The translations under genes were made by a program, and so were the position numbers. Positions 14,575-15,544 of a stretch of DNA of 15,544 nt are shown in pieces (position 1 is the stretch's first letter; every line of letters starts with the position of its first letter). The notes under the pieces are model-generated. The model saw nothing but the letters and a program-made list of their open reading frames with translations, was not told the DNA's origin and did not search any database. Source of the stretch: JAEUMD01 sp050250815 (lineage in GTDB: Bacteria; Pseudomonadota; Alphaproteobacteria; Rhizobiales; Hyphomicrobiaceae); assembly GCA_050250815.1 (NCBI GenBank), contig JBFWNY010000054.1:1-15544 (forward strand), read 5' to 3'.

Positions 14575-14899
14575 GTGCCTCCGTGCAGCCGCACTCTTCC
14601 TGACGTCGTGCGCCGTGGGATCAACGGCGGTGCACGCCGCACCTATCACGGCCGAGAGGGCCGCAGAGCTGCGCCACCTGGTCCGGCACGACTGCGGCTC
14701 GTGCCATGGCATGACGCTGAAGGGTGGTCTCGGGCCAGATATTCGCGCTGCCCGCCTAGCCGGCATCGACCCGGCAACGATCGCCGCAATCATTCTCGAT
14801 GGGGTCCCGGGCAAGCCCATGCCGCCGTGGCGATCTCTGCTCAGCAGCGACGAGGCATTCTGGATCGCAAACTATCTGTTGAGGGCGACAGACCAATGA
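14567..14899 (+). CDS. nirC: NirC, small periplasmic c-type cytochrome (c55X type)
   Basis: A 110-residue monoheme cytochrome. A signal peptide (about residues 1-25, ending Val-His-Ala-Ala) is followed by the heme site Cys43-x-x-Cys46-His47 and the likely distal ligand Met85 in Gly-Lys-Pro-Met-Pro-Pro-Trp. NirC belongs to the heme d1 biosynthesis set of nir operons and can carry electrons to NirS or to the d1 pathway in the periplasm. ATG 14567 lies 8 bases inside the end of nirE with GGAG 7 bases upstream, so translation is coupled. The frame is open further upstream, but only inside nirE and without a signal peptide. The nirS-E-C-F order is the Paracoccus order, which supports the name. Confidence 0.88.
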   Translation: MRECLRAAALFLTSCAVGSTAVHAAPITAERAAELRHLVRHDCGSCHGMTLKGGLGPDIRAARLAGIDPATIAAIILDGVPGKPMPPWRSLLSSDEAFWIANYLLRATDQ

Positions 14900-15544
14900 T
14901 GGCGCTCGTTCGGGTTCTCTTCGCTTTGATGTTCTCCTGTGCACTTTCGGCGACGCCGTTCGGCGCGCGTGCCGAGCAGGTCCCGCTGCGCGGCACGGGA
15001 GACCTCGGCATCGTCATCGAGCGTGCGACGGGTTCATTGCTCGTTATTCAGTCCACGCGCCGTGAGGTCGTGTCTCGCGTCGAGGGCTTAGGCGATCTGT
15101 CACATGCTTCCGCTGTCTTCTCTCGCGACGAACGCTTTGCATTCGTCTTCGGCCGGGACGGCGGGCTCACGAAGGTCGATCTCATTGCCGGCCGAGTCGA
15201 AAAGCGCATCATTCAGGCGGGAAATTCGATCGGCGGAGCGATCTCCGATGACGGTACTCTCGTCGCCGTCTCCAATTACGAGCCGGGCGGCGTGCGCGTC
15301 TTCGATGCCGAGACGCTCGAGCCTGTCGCCGATATACCGGCCACCTGGGCGGGTGGCTGTTCGAAAACGATCGGCCTCGTCGATGCACCCGGGCGGCGCT
15401 TCGTCTTTTCGCTATGGGACGCGGGCGAGACGTGGATCGCTGATTTCTCGAAAGGTGCACCGCCGGTCCTCACCAAGCTGACCGGAGTTGGCAAGAACCC
15501 CTACGATGCCCTGATCACGGCCAATGGCAGGCACTATGTGGCCG
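14896..15544 (+). CDS. nirF: NirF, heme d1 biosynthesis protein (5' part)
   Basis: The first 216 codons of a frame that runs off the right edge. NirF acts late in heme d1 synthesis; recent work on the family assigns it a dehydrogenase role that forms the acrylate side chain. The N-terminus is a signal peptide, cleaved at about Ala26, so this NirF is probably periplasmic, as in Paracoccus. Propeller-like repeats follow with the family segments Gly-Leu-Gly-Asp-Leu-Ser-His-Ala-Ser (64-72) and Phe-Gly-Arg-Asp-Gly-Gly-Leu-Thr-Lys-Val-Asp (85-95). Gly-Asn-Ser-Ile-Gly-Gly-Ala-Ile-Ser (109-117) and Asn-Tyr-Glu-Pro-Gly-Gly-Val come next. Two adjacent ATGs (14896 and 14899) overlap the nirC stop. NirF shares ancestry with the d1 domain of NirS but lacks the heme c domain, so it is not a second NirS. 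Confidence 0.92.
   Translation, partial: MMALVRVLFALMFSCALSATPFGARAEQVPLRGTGDLGIVIERATGSLLVIQSTRREVVSRVEGLGDLSHASAVFSRDERFAFVFGRDGGLTKVDLIAGRVEKRIIQAGNSIGGAISDDGTLVAVSNYEPGGVRVFDAETLEPVADIPATWAGGCSKTIGLVDAPGRRFVFSLWDAGETWIADFSKGAPPVLTKLTGVGKNPYDALITANGRHYVA

Noticed and set aside
1..15544. CRISPR arrays, insertion sequences, tRNA or rRNA genes
   Set aside because: I saw no spaced direct repeats, transposase-like frames, terminal inverted repeats or tRNA-like cloverleaves; the window is almost filled by denitrification genes.

Overview
The window is a denitrification gene island from a GC-rich (roughly 60 %) proteobacterium, most likely an alphaproteobacterium. The main evidence for this is the gene order. 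A NosR-family gene (nirI) and an ApbE-family gene (nirX) lie divergent from nirS-nirE-nirC-nirF, and a norC-norB-norQ-norD-norE-norF operon sits beside them, as in the Paracoccus type of cluster. The nirS heme-ligand spacings also match the Paracoccus enzyme as I remember its numbering. I cannot name the genus.

Layout, left to right. (1) Positions 1-408, minus strand: a short NapF-like two-cluster ferredoxin, with a possible further gene running off the left edge. A perfect FNR/DNR-type palindrome (516-529) lies upstream of the ferredoxin gene. (2) 856-1563, plus strand: a Crp/Fnr-family regulator of the DNR/NnrR type with no N-terminal iron-sulfur cysteines. (3) 7322 down to 1594, minus strand: norC, norB, norQ, norD, norE, norF and a small two-helix membrane protein, tightly packed and probably one transcript, with a weaker FNR/DNR-like box upstream of norC (7387-7400). 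(4) 11798 down to 7438, minus strand: nirI, nirX and nnrS, closely spaced and probably one operon. (5) 11930 to the right edge, plus strand: nirS, nirE, nirC and the start of nirF. One FNR/DNR-like box (11854-11867) sits between nirI and nirS and could serve both directions.

How the genes work together. NirS (cytochrome cd1) reduces nitrite to NO in the periplasm. NirE makes the first committed precursor of heme d1, NirF acts later in d1 synthesis, and NirC is a small c-type cytochrome of the same pathway. NirI and NirX form a membrane flavoprotein and its flavin transferase, linked to nirS expression or activity. NorCB removes NO by reducing it to N2O. NorQ and NorD assemble or activate NorCB, and NorE and NorF are accessory membrane subunits. 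NnrS is a heme-copper membrane protein tied to NO tolerance. The regulator is the obvious candidate for sensing NO and acting at the three boxes.

The core is a known system. The less ordinary signals are two perfect GC-rich hairpins, one just after nirS and one just after norB inside the norQ reading frame. Each falls between the abundant enzyme and its accessory genes. Others are a DNR-type regulator with proline where the recognition helix normally has glutamate, the truncated NapF under the best box, and the small unrecognised membrane protein ending the nor operon.
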